Positions 1 through 8,587 of a DNA stretch of 64,000 nucleotides are shown in pieces. The position numbers and the translations under genes are program-made. The first letter of the stretch is position 1. Each line of letters starts with the position of its first letter. The stretch covers positions 1 to 64,000 of the forward strand of contig UQIT01000011.1 of assembly GCA_900541175.1 (NCBI GenBank), read 5' to 3'. Source of the DNA: an uncultured Collinsella sp. (GTDB lineage: Bacteria; Actinomycetota; Coriobacteriia; Coriobacteriales; Coriobacteriaceae). The notes beneath the pieces were generated by a model, which worked only from the letters and a program-made list of their open reading frames with translations, was not told the DNA's origin and did no database searches.

Positions 1-50
1 TGCGGCAACGGTGCAAACCCGCCCAAACGCCCAAAACTGGGCAGCCATAC

Positions 51-81
51 CTAGTCATTTAGGAACGTCCCCAGTGACTAG
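51..81. repeat. short palindrome with GGAACGTCCCC core
   Basis: Arms CTAGTCA (51-57) and TGACTAG (75-81) enclose a core containing GGAACGTCCCC. A related stretch with TTGGGGAC follows directly (about 84-93). The same design recurs near 2239 and 16343. It resembles REP-like palindromes mobilised by Y1/RAYT transposases, but no such gene is in the window, so that link is inference. Confidence 0.5.
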
Positions 82-111
82 TCGTTGGGGACAGTCTTCG
101 TAGGTAGCGCA

Positions 112-163
112 TAAAAATGGGATGGATCCGTCGGCAGTCGCCGGAGAAGATCCATCCCAAAAA
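112..163. terminator. intrinsic terminator after the DUF2207 gene
   Basis: A 10-bp perfect stem (GGGATGGATC at 119-128 with GATCCATCCC at 149-158) has A-runs on the left and right, so it could act in both directions. On the minus strand the stem is followed by a T-run, which fits termination of the gene ending at 174. Confidence 0.75.
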
Positions 164-173
164 TCAGAACTCG

Positions 174-2126
174 CTAGAACGTTCCGCCGCCGCCTCCGCC
201 GCCTCCGCCGACGCCGCCGCCTCCGCCGCCAGAGAAGCCGCCGCCTCCGCCGCCGCCCGAGCTGTCGGAGCTCGACGCCAGCTCACGGATGCTCTCGTGA
301 TACACGTCATCGAACGAATCGAGCGGAGACTCGATACCGTAATGATGGTAGTACCACCAGTAGCAGGGATAATTGTCATAGAAGCCGTCGGCCTCGCGCA
401 CCTCGGGCGGCACGGCCTCGGCAAGCTGACGCAGCACTTCCTTGGAAACACCCAGCGCCACGCCCATCACCAGCAGCTTGTTCCACAGCACCAGATCGCC
501 GGGGACGGCTTCCTTTAGACGCGTGAAGTCCTCGAGCCAATGCTTAAGTGCCTTGCAGCGAGCCGCCACCTCGGCGCCCTCCGGCGTAAAGCGGCGGAAC
601 GTAAGGCCCACGCCGATACCCACCAGCACAATCGGCACCGAGATAACCGCGGCGGTAATGTTCGCCTGTGCGCCATCGGTAAAGAAGATGGATCCCACGG
701 GAACAAAGGCAATCAGGATACCAAGAACCAGGCAAAACACCATTGCAACAATGCCGTCCGAGGCAACGTACTCGCTATCGGCCAGTTTGCCCTTAACGGT
801 GTTCTGATAGTCCTCGAGCTTGTCGCCCACGGGTGTAGCGTGCTGTTTGACGTAGTGCTGCAGCTCGTCGAACGTGCGCGAGCGATCGCCGTTCTCGTCG
901 GGCTTAGCACCGGCAAAGAAGACCTTGAGCACCATGCGGTCAATGCCCTTGGCCGACGTCCAGCCCGCATCACTCACCGTCACGCGATACGTCTGCTCTT
1001 CTTTTTCGCGCCCCAACAGACCCTTCTTGGCCTTGGTCACGGTCGCCTGCTCCAGCTTGATCACACGGTCGTCAGTGAGCTTCATGAGCGTGGCGATATA
1101 TGCCTGATCGGGCACCTCGTTCCAACTCATGAGGGCCGAAAGTACGGCGGGATGGTCGGCCGAAGGCACATCGCGGAAATATTCGTCCTGGAAAAGCGGC
1201 TTGGGCTTGCGGCGGCGCAGCTTGAGCACAACGATTGTGCCGGTAAAGGCTACCGCCGCGACAACACTTAGCGCGGCAAGTGCATTGGCAATCATGCGAG
1301 CGTGAGCGCGGCGGGCGTTAGCTTCGTCGGCCCATTCTTTCTCTTCGCTCAGGATCGTTGACATGCGCTCCTCGCTTGAAGCGGAAAGCCATGGCACCCA
1401 GTCGCTGGGGAAGGCGATGCGCGCCTCGGCGAATTCGCCCTGATGCACGCAGGGAATGGTATAGGTGACCATGGGCTCGTCCGCATCGAGCGACACGTCG
1501 CCCGTCAGCGGGCCGTGGCCCCATGCGCGGAAGTTATCGCCCTTGACGGCCGCCGTCCCGGCAGCAGCATTTGCGAAGTACACTTCCATCTCGACGTCAT
1601 CGGAATCCGCGGACCAGCCGTCACCCACGAACTTCCAGTAGAGCTCGGCGGTATCGGCCCAGTTCATGACCGCACCGGTCATGGTGTAGCTCACGTAGTA
1701 GATTGCGCTGTCGCCGCTCTCGTGAGGGCTGAACACCTTAATCCTTACGCCGTCACCGGTCTGCTCGACCGTGTAGACGCCAGAGTCGCCCTTGTTCGCG
1801 CTATCGACTTTGTTAAACGCGGTGTCCTCTTCCTCGACACTCAGCACGTCGACGCCCGCCGTGCCGCCCTGCTGGTTGGAGCCCGTATTGATCTCCCAAA
1901 ACACGCCGTTGATGTCGTCGTCGAAATCAAACTGGCGTCCCTCGACAACACTCAGCGAGCCATCGGCCTCAACCGTGGCGCCGATGTAGGTTTGGCTCAT
2001 GGAGTAGCCGTCGGCGTGCGCGGCGACAGGCAGCAGCAACAACGCAAGCGTGACGAGCACGCAGACGGAAGCGAATCGCGCAAACAGGTGGCGCTGCCGG
2101 CTGACTTTGGCGGCGAGGGTGTTCAT
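174..2126 (-). CDS. DUF2207-family membrane protein with Gly-rich tail
   Basis: Predicted exported, membrane-anchored protein of about 650 residues; function unknown. The start at 2126 has AAAGGA seven bases upstream. Residues 1-38 form a signal peptide ending AHA. An extracellular beta-rich DUF2207 domain follows (WEINTGSNQQGG region), then a transmembrane helix near 280-300, a cytoplasmic part, and two more helices near 456-480 and 488-508. The last 30 residues are almost only Gly and Ser (SSGGGGGGGFSGGGGGG), a tail typical of this family. It stands alone with its own terminator. Family assignment rests on the architecture and tail; no enzymatic motif was seen. Confidence 0.75.
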   Translation of the reverse strand: MNTLAAKVSRQRHLFARFASVCVLVTLALLLLPVAAHADGYSMSQTYIGATVEADGSLSVVEGRQFDFDDDINGVFWEINTGSNQQGGTAGVDVLSVEEEDTAFNKVDSANKGDSGVYTVEQTGDGVRIKVFSPHESGDSAIYYVSYTMTGAVMNWADTAELYWKFVGDGWSADSDDVEMEVYFANAAAGTAAVKGDNFRAWGHGPLTGDVSLDADEPMVTYTIPCVHQGEFAEARIAFPSDWVPWLSASSEERMSTILSEEKEWADEANARRAHARMIANALAALSVVAAVAFTGTIVVLKLRRRKPKPLFQDEYFRDVPSADHPAVLSALMSWNEVPDQAYIATLMKLTDDRVIKLEQATVTKAKKGLLGREKEEQTYRVTVSDAGWTSAKGIDRMVLKVFFAGAKPDENGDRSRTFDELQHYVKQHATPVGDKLEDYQNTVKGKLADSEYVASDGIVAMVFCLVLGILIAFVPVGSIFFTDGAQANITAAVISVPIVLVGIGVGLTFRRFTPEGAEVAARCKALKHWLEDFTRLKEAVPGDLVLWNKLLVMGVALGVSKEVLRQLAEAVPPEVREADGFYDNYPCYWWYYHHYGIESPLDSFDDVYHESIRELASSSDSSGGGGGGGFSGGGGGGVGGGGGGGGGTF

Positions 2127-2238
2127 GGGCACATCCTTTGTCTGTAAAACCAACAGCGCCATTGTCCCACGTTTGCGGGTACGCATGACGAACATCTAGG
2201 CGACCGGAGCGCCAAACGGGATGAAAGTCACACCCGCG

Positions 2239-2271
2239 GCCGGCACCTGGGGACGTTCCTTATCTGCCGGC
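2239..2271. repeat. REP-like palindrome with GGGGACGTTCC core
   Basis: Arms GCCGGCA (2239-2245) and TGCCGGC (2265-2271) enclose a core with GGGGACGTTCC. The core is the reverse complement of the one at 51-81 (GGAACGTCCCC), while the arms differ. Confidence 0.5.
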
Positions 2272-2463
2272 AATCTGGGACACTCCTTGGCATAGCCCGC
2301 TCCGGCCATAGATACCACTTCATAGCTCCGTCACAGGTGTAGCGGCTTTGTGTTGCCGCGACGCGCACTGGTTGAGTCCGCGAGCAAGGGGCATAAAGCA
2401 GTTGAGCGAAAACGGTTTGCCCCTTTGCCGTTCGCTCGAGGATCATGTCCCCCTTTTCCGCGG

Positions 2464-2502
2464 AAACCCCGGCAGTTGCGAAGAGCTGCCGGGGTTTCTG
2501 TC
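2464..2502 (+). terminator. orphan intrinsic terminator
   Basis: AACCCCGGCAG and CTGCCGGGGTT form an 11-bp GC-rich stem followed by a T-rich stretch. No protein gene precedes it on this strand, so it may end an unrecognised small RNA or a transcript starting near 2300. Confidence 0.7.
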
Positions 2503-2622
2503 GTTTGAGAGGTTGGGCTGGCGGGCGACGATCGAGCTGTCGAGCCGGTGGTCCGGCACGCGCAACGCGCGGCCTCGGCAACTTGCAGGCCACGGCAGCG
2601 TCTCCCCCACCGCGCCCCGCGC

Positions 2623-2628
2623 TATACT
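2623..2628 (+). promoter_or_regulatory. -10 element of gluQRS, possibly leaderless
   Basis: TATACT lies only eight bases before the ATG at 2636, and no ribosome binding site is visible. This suggests a leaderless or nearly leaderless mRNA. The same GCGCTATACT string occurs before galE. Confidence 0.45.
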
Positions 2629-2635
2629 CGTCCGC

Positions 2636-3655
2636 ATGGATATCAACGCACGCAACATAGCAACGCCCACTGTGGCCACGTCGACGGCGCCCAACAGCAA
2701 GCTCGCCTCCGCCCCCACCCCCGTCGTGGGCCGCTTTGCCCCGTCGCCCTCGGGCCGCATGCACTTGGGCAACGTGTTCAGCTGCCTGTGCTCGTGGCTT
2801 TCGGCCCGCAGCCAGGGCGGCAGCATCGTGCTGCGCATCGAGGACCTGGACGATCGCTGCAAGCGCCCGGAACTTGCCACTCAATTGATTGACGACCTGG
2901 CCTGGCTGGGACTGGAGTGGGACGAAGGCCCCTACTACCAGCACGATCGCCTGGATCTGTACGAGGACGCCCTGCGTCAGCTGCAAGACGCCGGCCTCAC
3001 CTATCCCTGTTTTTGCACGCGTGCCGAACTCCACGCCGCGAGCGCGCCGCACGCCAGCGACGGCACGCCCATCTACCGCGGCGCCTGCCGAGACCTTTCT
3101 GCCGAGGAGGTTGCCCGCCGCAGCGCTCTGCGCGCTCCGGCCACGCGCCTGCGCGTACCCGCCGTCGACGACCTCGCAAACGATGTGATCGAATTCGTGG
3201 ACCGCACGTATGGAGCCCAATGCGAAGCACTCGCCACCGAATGCGGCGACTTTTTGGTGCGCCGCAGCGACGGCGTTTTTGCCTACCAGCTAGCCGTGGT
3301 GGTCGACGACGCTGCCATGGGCGTCACCGAGGTCGTGCGCGGATGCGATCTGCTGGGCTCCACGCCGCGCCAAATCTACCTGCAGCATTTGCTGGAACTT
3401 CCCACGCCGCACTACGCGCACATTCCGCTGCTCATGTCGCCGGACGGGCGCCGCCTTTCCAAGCGCGACCGCGACCTGGACCTGGGCGAGCTCCGCACCC
3501 GCTTTGGCGCGCCCGAGGCACTACTGGGCTGGCTCGCCGGGCAAACAGGCATCGCGCCGGACGCCACACCGCGCTCTGCCGAGCAGCTGGTCGAGCACTT
3601 TAGCTGGGATGTTATCCGCACGCATCGGGAAAACATCACTGTAACGGTCGAGTAG
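2636..3655 (+). CDS. gluQ: glutamyl-Q tRNA(Asp) synthetase
   Basis: Attaches glutamate to the queuosine base of tRNA(Asp); a paralogue of the GluRS catalytic domain without an anticodon-binding domain. About 339 residues. After a 25-residue Ala/Thr-rich N-terminus comes the class I nucleotide-binding motif (GRFAPSPSGRMHLGNV, HIGH-type). A CxC pair (CFCTRAE) fits the family's zinc site. The KMSKS-type loop reads RLSKRDRD. The length and lack of a C-terminal helical cage separate it from GltX. The start is chosen because it is the first ATG after a TATACT element; in-frame codons continue upstream but carry no family homology. Confidence 0.88.
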   Translation: MDINARNIATPTVATSTAPNSKLASAPTPVVGRFAPSPSGRMHLGNVFSCLCSWLSARSQGGSIVLRIEDLDDRCKRPELATQLIDDLAWLGLEWDEGPYYQHDRLDLYEDALRQLQDAGLTYPCFCTRAELHAASAPHASDGTPIYRGACRDLSAEEVARRSALRAPATRLRVPAVDDLANDVIEFVDRTYGAQCEALATECGDFLVRRSDGVFAYQLAVVVDDAAMGVTEVVRGCDLLGSTPRQIYLQHLLELPTPHYAHIPLLMSPDGRRLSKRDRDLDLGELRTRFGAPEALLGWLAGQTGIAPDATPRSAEQLVEHFSWDVIRTHRENITVTVE

Positions 3656-3670
3656 CCAGCCACCCCGCCC

Positions 3671-4396
3671 CTACGCGACATCCCAGGGCTGGAGTTCGTC
3701 GCCCAGGCGGACAATACAGTCGTAGAGCACGGTGTGGCACTCGGCTGGGTTGGCGTCACGATGAAAATGCCCGTAGTACCAGCGCTTGTAGTCCAGGTGG
3801 TCCTCCAGCTCGTCGAAAAACGTGGTGAGTCGATCGACATCGGGATAATTCCAGCCAGGTGCCGGGTAAAGCGTGGGCGAAAGCATGCGCGTGGAGCAGG
3901 TATGGATGATCGCATAGTCGACCTTCCAACCCACGCTGTCGAGCTTTGCCCGCGCCTCCTCAAAGTTGCGCTCGTCCGGCAGCTCCTGCGGCCACCAGCT
4001 GGAATACGGAATGCGGTATTCCTTATCCACGCTCGTGGCGCCGCCCATGGTAAAGATCGTTGAGCCGTCGAGCTCAAAAACCTCACCGCGCGTCAGGCGT
4101 CGGATGGGCGAGGTGTCCGACAGACGCTGCGTCAGGCCGCCGTGCCACAGCTCCATGGGGCGCTCCGACCAGTGATCGAAACGCTCGTGGTTGCCGTCGA
4201 CAAACAGCACGGTATAGGGGCGCGACTCCAGCCAGGCGATGTCGGCACATTCCTCGGCAGAGAAATCCCACGGAAAGCCAAAGTCGCCCGCGATGATGAG
4301 ATAGTCGTCACTTGTCAGACCATCCCCAAGATCCCAGTCGCGAAGCTTTTGCATGTCGACGCCGCCGTGAATATCGCCCGTCACATAGACCGTCAT
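3671..4396 (-). CDS. calcineurin-like metallophosphoesterase
   Basis: Predicted cytoplasmic phosphoesterase of about 241 residues. The metal-binding motifs occur in order: GDIHGG near residue 6, GDFGFP near 37, GNHERFD near 68, a mid-protein histidine (IIHTCS) and YGHFH near 205. The substrate is unknown. The start at 4396 gives MTVYVTGDIHGG; AGGGAAG lies about 13 bases upstream. It converges on gluQRS with only 15 bases between the two stop codons. Confidence 0.8.
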   Translation of the reverse strand: MTVYVTGDIHGGVDMQKLRDWDLGDGLTSDDYLIIAGDFGFPWDFSAEECADIAWLESRPYTVLFVDGNHERFDHWSERPMELWHGGLTQRLSDTSPIRRLTRGEVFELDGSTIFTMGGATSVDKEYRIPYSSWWPQELPDERNFEEARAKLDSVGWKVDYAIIHTCSTRMLSPTLYPAPGWNYPDVDRLTTFFDELEDHLDYKRWYYGHFHRDANPAECHTVLYDCIVRLGDELQPWDVA

Positions 4397-4481
4397 CGGA
4401 TCACCACTTCCCTGTAAGTCGCTAGCCCACATTCTGCACGATCACTAAGTCAACCGTTCCAGCCCTTCCATCCTTTGGGAC

Positions 4482-4721
4482 CTACCCCTCGCTCTTCCAT
4501 CCAAACGGGTCAAACACCCAAAAGATCAGATCGAGCACGCCGCCGGTCATCGTGGCGCCGGCAAGAGCCATGCAAACATGCAGAAAGCTGGCACTTCGGA
4601 GCACGTCGAACGGCCCCAGAACAGCCAGCAGCGCGACCGCTGCGCCGGCTACGCACAGCGCGAGGCACGGCCCCGCGTCCTTAACGCACTTCTTTGCGAG
4701 ATGCTTTGCGTTGTCACTCAT
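4482..4721 (-). CDS. small membrane protein of unknown function
   Basis: A 79-residue protein whose start is set by AAGGAG eight bases before the ATG at 4721. A short basic N-terminus (SDNAKHLAKKCVKDAG) precedes two hydrophobic helices (about 20-37 and 44-66) and a C-terminus DPFGWKSEG. No family was recognised. It is monocistronic, between the phosphoesterase and a plus-strand unit. Confidence 0.55.
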   Translation of the reverse strand: MSDNAKHLAKKCVKDAGPCLALCVAGAAVALLAVLGPFDVLRSASFLHVCMALAGATMTGGVLDLIFWVFDPFGWKSEG

Positions 4722-4933
4722 CGGTATCGAACTCCTTAGAGGGTCGTTGTTCAGACGCATGCCGCCGCGGCAGAGCGGGGCGGCAGGGTAAGTGTCACAT
4801 GCTGTGCGGACATCAATGGAGAAACCGCCTGCTCGACCAACCTTTGACGCCGTTTTGCACCGGCACCACATCCCCCGCTATCGAGGTCTAATACTTTTCC
4901 CACCGCCACCCAAAAACTCATCCAACATTAATC

Positions 4934-4961
4934 TTGGCTCAAGAATCGCTTAATCTATAAC
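4934..4961 (+). promoter_or_regulatory. promoter of the DUF4342 / two-component unit
   Basis: TTGGCT (4934-4939) and TATAAC (4956-4961) with 16 bases between, about 95 bases before the start at 5056. Confidence 0.45.
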
Positions 4962-5055
4962 CTGCACTATAGAGTTCGAACAAGGGGCGGGGCGGCGCCG
5001 CGCAACGCAGGCCGCCGAACGCAACGCTCGCGCCCATCGAACGAAAGGACAGGTC

Positions 5056-5598
5056 ATGGACGACCTCGAAAAAGTTGAAACCATCCGCACCAAGTGCAAC
5101 GTGAGCTACACCGATGCCAAGGCCGCGCTCGACGCCGCCGACGGCAACGTTTTGGACGCCATCATTTGGCTCGAGTCGCAGGGCAAGACGCAGACCACGT
5201 CGGCGCACGCCGCCACCGAGTCCGCGCCAGTCGATGAGCCCTCAGCCGAGATGGTCGCCGCGCAGGCCGCCTACGAGAAGTCGAGCGAAAAGACCGACTT
5301 CTCCAAGAAGATGGACAGCGTATGGGAGTACCTCAAAAAGCTCTTCCGCCTGAGCCTGGACACCAAGTTTATCGCCACGCGCCGCGACGCGATCATCCTC
5401 AACATTCCCATCCTGATCCCCATCATCGCCCTGTTTGCCTGGGGCGCTACGATTTGGCTGATGCTGATTGGCCTGTTCTTTGGCATGCGCTACCGCATCG
5501 ATAGCGACGGCGACGTGCCCGGCAGCATCAACAACCTTATGAATCACGCCGCCGATGCCGCGGACGACATCAAGCAAAATCTGAACGACGACAAGTAA
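5056..5598 (+). CDS. DUF4342 / UBA-like membrane protein
   Basis: A 180-residue protein. The first 45 residues look like a UBA/TS-N helical domain (KVETIRTKCNVSYTDAKAAL), as found at the N-terminus of DUF4342 proteins. A charged linker (about 50-100) follows, then a hydrophobic double segment near 115-145 (IILNIPILIPIIALFAWGAT) and an acidic tail. AAAGGAC lies seven bases upstream. The stop is 18 bases before the response regulator, so the three genes probably form an operon and this protein may be linked to envelope signalling. Its molecular role is unknown. Confidence 0.7.
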   Translation: MDDLEKVETIRTKCNVSYTDAKAALDAADGNVLDAIIWLESQGKTQTTSAHAATESAPVDEPSAEMVAAQAAYEKSSEKTDFSKKMDSVWEYLKKLFRLSLDTKFIATRRDAIILNIPILIPIIALFAWGATIWLMLIGLFFGMRYRIDSDGDVPGSINNLMNHAADAADDIKQNLNDDK

Positions 5599-5616
5599 TC
5601 GCAGACGGGGGCACGC

Positions 5617-6396
5617 ATGGCACGGATCCTGATCGTAGAGGACGAGGAGAAAATCGCCCGCTTTGTGACGCTCGAGCTGGAGCACGAGGGCTACCAGGTG
5701 GAGCACGCCGCCGACGGCCGCACCGCCGTGGACCTGGCGCTGGAGCGCAACTACGATTTGATTCTGCTCGATGTGCTGTTACCGCAGCTCAACGGCATGG
5801 AGGTCCTGCGGCGCGTCCGCAAGCACAAGGATGTGCCGGTGATAATGGTCACCGCGCGCGATGCCGTGATGGACAAGGTGGCCGGGCTCGATGCCGGCGC
5901 CGACGATTACCTGACCAAGCCGTTTGCGATTGAGGAGCTGTTCGCACGGATCCGCGTGGCGTTGAAGCGCTCGGAGGCCGTGCGGGCGGCTTCGGGCGTT
6001 GGCGGCATCGGGACGGGCGCGGCAGGCGGCACGGGTGTCGGCGCCACTGCGATGCCCCCGGTCAGTGACTCGACCCAGGTTTCCGCCTCGCTCTCCCCCG
6101 CCACGCTCGCCGTGGGCTCGGTTGCGCTCGACCCCGACCGCCGCGAAGTCACGGTCGGCGGCTCGCCCATTGCGCTCACGGCCCGCGAGTTCGATGTCCT
6201 CGCCCTGCTTATGGCGCATGCCGAGACCGTGCTCACGCGCGAACGCATCGCGCACGAAGCGCTGGGCTACGAATACATGGGCGACACCAACAACGTCGAC
6301 GTGCACATCGCGCATCTACGCGCCAAGATCGAGGACGCCGGCGGCGCCCGCATCATCCAGACCGTGCGCGGGGTGGGCTATGTCTGCCGCGCGTAA
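5617..6396 (+). CDS. OmpR-family response regulator
   Basis: A 259-residue DNA-binding response regulator. The receiver domain (1-120) shows the acidic pair near the start (EDEEK), the phospho-acceptor Asp in LILLDVLLP and the conserved Lys in LTKPF. An unusually long Gly/Ala/Ser/Pro linker (about 125-165) separates it from the winged-helix effector domain (about 170-258, ending IIQTVRGVGYVCRA). Its last codons overlap the kinase start by 17 bases, so the two are translationally coupled. Targets are not evident. Confidence 0.92.
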   Translation: MARILIVEDEEKIARFVTLELEHEGYQVEHAADGRTAVDLALERNYDLILLDVLLPQLNGMEVLRRVRKHKDVPVIMVTARDAVMDKVAGLDAGADDYLTKPFAIEELFARIRVALKRSEAVRAASGVGGIGTGAAGGTGVGATAMPPVSDSTQVSASLSPATLAVGSVALDPDRREVTVGGSPIALTAREFDVLALLMAHAETVLTRERIAHEALGYEYMGDTNNVDVHIAHLRAKIEDAGGARIIQTVRGVGYVCRA

Positions 6397-7675
6397 CGCC
6401 GAGGCCAAGCGCGTCACCTCCATCGCCCGCGCCATCAACTGGAGCTATATGTGGCGCCGCCTGATGAGCTACGTTTGGCTCGACCTGCTGCTAGTAGTGA
6501 TTGTGGCGGCGATCCTTGTCTATGGATACAACCAGACGCTGCCCAACGGCGCGTTTACCGCAGGATGGATCCCCAGCGCCACCGTTCGCGGCATGACGCT
6601 GACGCCCACGCGCGGCTGGGACCTGACAACGCTCACCTATACCGTCGAGCTCGCGCGTACCACCAAGACTTTCCCCCTCGCGCAGGACCTCGTCACGCTA
6701 TGGCCTCTCTACCTTGTCGTTGTGGGTTGGCAGGTCATCAGCGTGCTCAACATGCTCGGCGGCGCCCGCCGCGTGCGCCGCACCATGGCGCCGCTCAACG
6801 ATCTGGCCCTGCGCGTGGACGAACTCGGCCGCATGCAACTCGCCGGCGGCAAAATGGAAACACTGGAGCAGGCCATCGAGCGCGCAAGCGTCGACTCGCC
6901 GAGCGTCACCACCGGCGACGCCGACCTGGCAAGCATCGAGGTCGCACTCAACCGCCTGCTGCGCCAGATGCAAGAGGCCAAGCTGCAGCAGATGCGCTTT
7001 GTCAACGACGCGAGCCACGAGCTGCGCACGCCCATCGCGGTGATTCAGGGCTACGTGAACATGCTCGACCGCTGGGGTAAGGACGACCCGGACGTGCTGG
7101 CGGAATCCATCGCGTCCCTTAAAGCCGAAAGCGAGCACATGCAAGAGCTTGTGGAGCAGCTGCTGTTTTTGGCGCGCGGCGATGCCGGGCGCACGGTCCT
7201 GCGGCGCGCGCATACCAACTTGGCTGCACTGGTCAGCGAGGTATGCGAAGAATCGCAGATGATCGATACCGAGCACACGTATCGGCTGGCTTCTGACGCT
7301 GCGCTTGCCAGCGACCCGCGCTGCGACGCGCCCGTCGACGTGGCGCTCGTGAAGCAGGCTCTGCGCGTGATCGTGCAAAACGCCGCCAAGTACTCGGATG
7401 CGGGAACGACCGTCACATTTGGCATAACGCCGGATGCGGGCGCGGGCACGATCGACATAAGTGTTGAGGACGAGGGCATCGGCATGAACCAGGAATCCGC
7501 AGCTCACGCGTTTGAACGGTTCTACCGAGCCGACAACGCACGCGATGCCGGCGCGCAGGGCTCGGGTCTGGGGCTTGCCATTGCCAAGTGGATCGTCGAT
7601 AGCCATGGCGGTGTCATTGGCGTGACCTCAGTCGAGGGCGTCGGCAGCCGCTTTACGATTCGCCTGCCACGGTAG
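6380..7675 (+). CDS. sensor histidine kinase, partner of the regulator
   Basis: About 431 residues; the start at 6380 lies within the end of the regulator gene. A transmembrane helix near 29-49 and a second near 98-122 bracket an external loop of about 50 residues. A HAMP-like linker and dimerisation helix carry the H-box NDASHELRTPIAVIQGY (phospho-His near 214). The ATPase domain shows an N-box (VIVQNAAKYS), G1 (VEDEGIGM) and G2 (GSGLGLAIAKWIV). The signal is unknown. The in-frame sequence upstream of 6380 overlaps the regulator and is not expected to be translated. Confidence 0.9.
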   Translation: MSAARNAEAKRVTSIARAINWSYMWRRLMSYVWLDLLLVVIVAAILVYGYNQTLPNGAFTAGWIPSATVRGMTLTPTRGWDLTTLTYTVELARTTKTFPLAQDLVTLWPLYLVVVGWQVISVLNMLGGARRVRRTMAPLNDLALRVDELGRMQLAGGKMETLEQAIERASVDSPSVTTGDADLASIEVALNRLLRQMQEAKLQQMRFVNDASHELRTPIAVIQGYVNMLDRWGKDDPDVLAESIASLKAESEHMQELVEQLLFLARGDAGRTVLRRAHTNLAALVSEVCEESQMIDTEHTYRLASDAALASDPRCDAPVDVALVKQALRVIVQNAAKYSDAGTTVTFGITPDAGAGTIDISVEDEGIGMNQESAAHAFERFYRADNARDAGAQGSGLGLAIAKWIVDSHGGVIGVTSVEGVGSRFTIRLPR

Positions 7676-7694
7676 GAAGCCCCTCGACATAAAT

Positions 7695-7730
7695 AAAGGG
7701 ATAGGGCCACGCAGCCCTATCCCTTTTTGC
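7695..7730. terminator. bidirectional terminator after the two-component operon
   Basis: AAAGGGATAGGGC (7695-7707) pairs with GCCCTATCCCTTT (7714-7726), with T's on the right and A's on the left. It serves the kinase and the minus-strand VOC gene, which converge here. Confidence 0.88.
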
Positions 7731-7750
7731 TAGCTATGACAGCTTGTGCG

Positions 7751-8125
7751 CTACTCGCGGCACAGGTGCACGGCGAAGCCGGCGAACTCGCGCTTAAAGT
7801 ACACGAGTTTGGTACCACCGTCGGGTAGCAGCGCGCGCGACTCCTCGTTGACCTCGAGCCCGCGCTCGGCAAACCACTTCTCAGCCGCATCGATGTCGTT
7901 GACGGCAAAGCCGATGTGGCCCTTGGTGCCACGACCGTTCTGCTTCATGATCTCGACCAGCGAATCGTTAAAGTACGAAACCGGGGTCTCGATGACGGGC
8001 AGGCCCATCATCGTCGAGAACAGCTCCGCGATCTCCAGGGCGTCTGCCGGGTCGGCGGCGTTAATGCCCACATGGGCAACGCGCATGCCAAAGAGCTCGA
8101 CCGGGTTGGCGTTCTGCTCACTCAT
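7751..8125 (-). CDS. VOC (glyoxalase-fold) protein
   Basis: A 124-residue single-domain vicinal-oxygen-chelate protein (VAHVGINAADPADALEIAEL at the start, GFAVHLCRE at the end). The pattern GHIGFAVNDIDAAEKWFAERG and the ending resemble the C-terminal domain attached to some KHG/KDPG aldolases, here without the aldolase. It lies 11 bases after the PTS IIB gene and is probably co-transcribed with it. The ligand is unknown; a role in handling a keto-acid or sugar acid derived from the PTS substrate is speculation. Confidence 0.75.
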   Translation of the reverse strand: MSEQNANPVELFGMRVAHVGINAADPADALEIAELFSTMMGLPVIETPVSYFNDSLVEIMKQNGRGTKGHIGFAVNDIDAAEKWFAERGLEVNEESRALLPDGGTKLVYFKREFAGFAVHLCRE

Positions 8126-8136
8126 ACAGGCAGTGC

Positions 8137-8424
8137 CTACTGAGCCATGACGTCGAGAACGGCCTTCTCGGCAGCGACGCGGTTCATGCCGGTCATGAAG
8201 GGCACGCCGCTCACGTACGGGCAGGTGAGGCCTTCGGGGGCAACGGTGGTGGCGATCAGCAGGTCGGCGCCCTCGTCGCAGTAGTCCTTGGCCTCGGAGA
8301 TGGCGCACTGCACGATCTCGTACTTGTCGGCGTAACCGTTGGCGTCGAGCAAGGTGGCGACCTTCTGGGCAACGAGCGTGGAAGTAGCAGCGCCAGCACC
8401 GCAAGCCAAAACGATCTTCTTCAT
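8137..8424 (-). CDS. orphan PTS IIB subunit (galactitol/ascorbate type)
   Basis: A 95-residue protein. The phosphocysteine loop LACGAGAATST near residues 6-16 marks a IIB domain of the galactitol/lactose-like fold. No IIA or IIC gene is near; the only neighbour is the VOC gene downstream. GGGAGACATTACC lies before the start. It may serve a permease elsewhere or act as a phosphorylation-dependent regulator; neither can be decided from the sequence. Confidence 0.82.
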   Translation of the reverse strand: MKKIVLACGAGAATSTLVAQKVATLLDANGYADKYEIVQCAISEAKDYCDEGADLLIATTVAPEGLTCPYVSGVPFMTGMNRVAAEKAVLDVMAQ

Positions 8425-8526
8425 AGGTAATGTCTCCCTTCATGGTTTACTTTAGGTAAGTGTACCGCAGCGAGCGATGGCACTCAGCCTCGATGAGCTT
8501 TTATGCCAGTTTGCTTGTGCGCTGCG

Positions 8527-8532
8527 TATAAT
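8527..8532 (+). promoter_or_regulatory. -10 element TATAAT
   Basis: A perfect TATAAT 55 bases before the start at 8588. No good -35 box was found at the usual spacing. Confidence 0.5.
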
Positions 8533-8587
8533 ACATCTAGTACGTGTTGTCATACCGCTCGCTTTATGAGCGACTAAGGACCCTAAC

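Larger units (their letters stand above)
2127..2635. other. intergenic region of about 500 bases
   Basis: No convincing protein gene. It holds a REP-like palindrome (2239-2271), a strong rho-independent terminator on the plus strand (2464-2502) with no obvious gene in front, and the promoter of the next gene. The orphan terminator suggests that 2300-2500 may make a small RNA; no tRNA, tmRNA, SRP or RNase P signature was recognised there. Confidence 0.5.
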
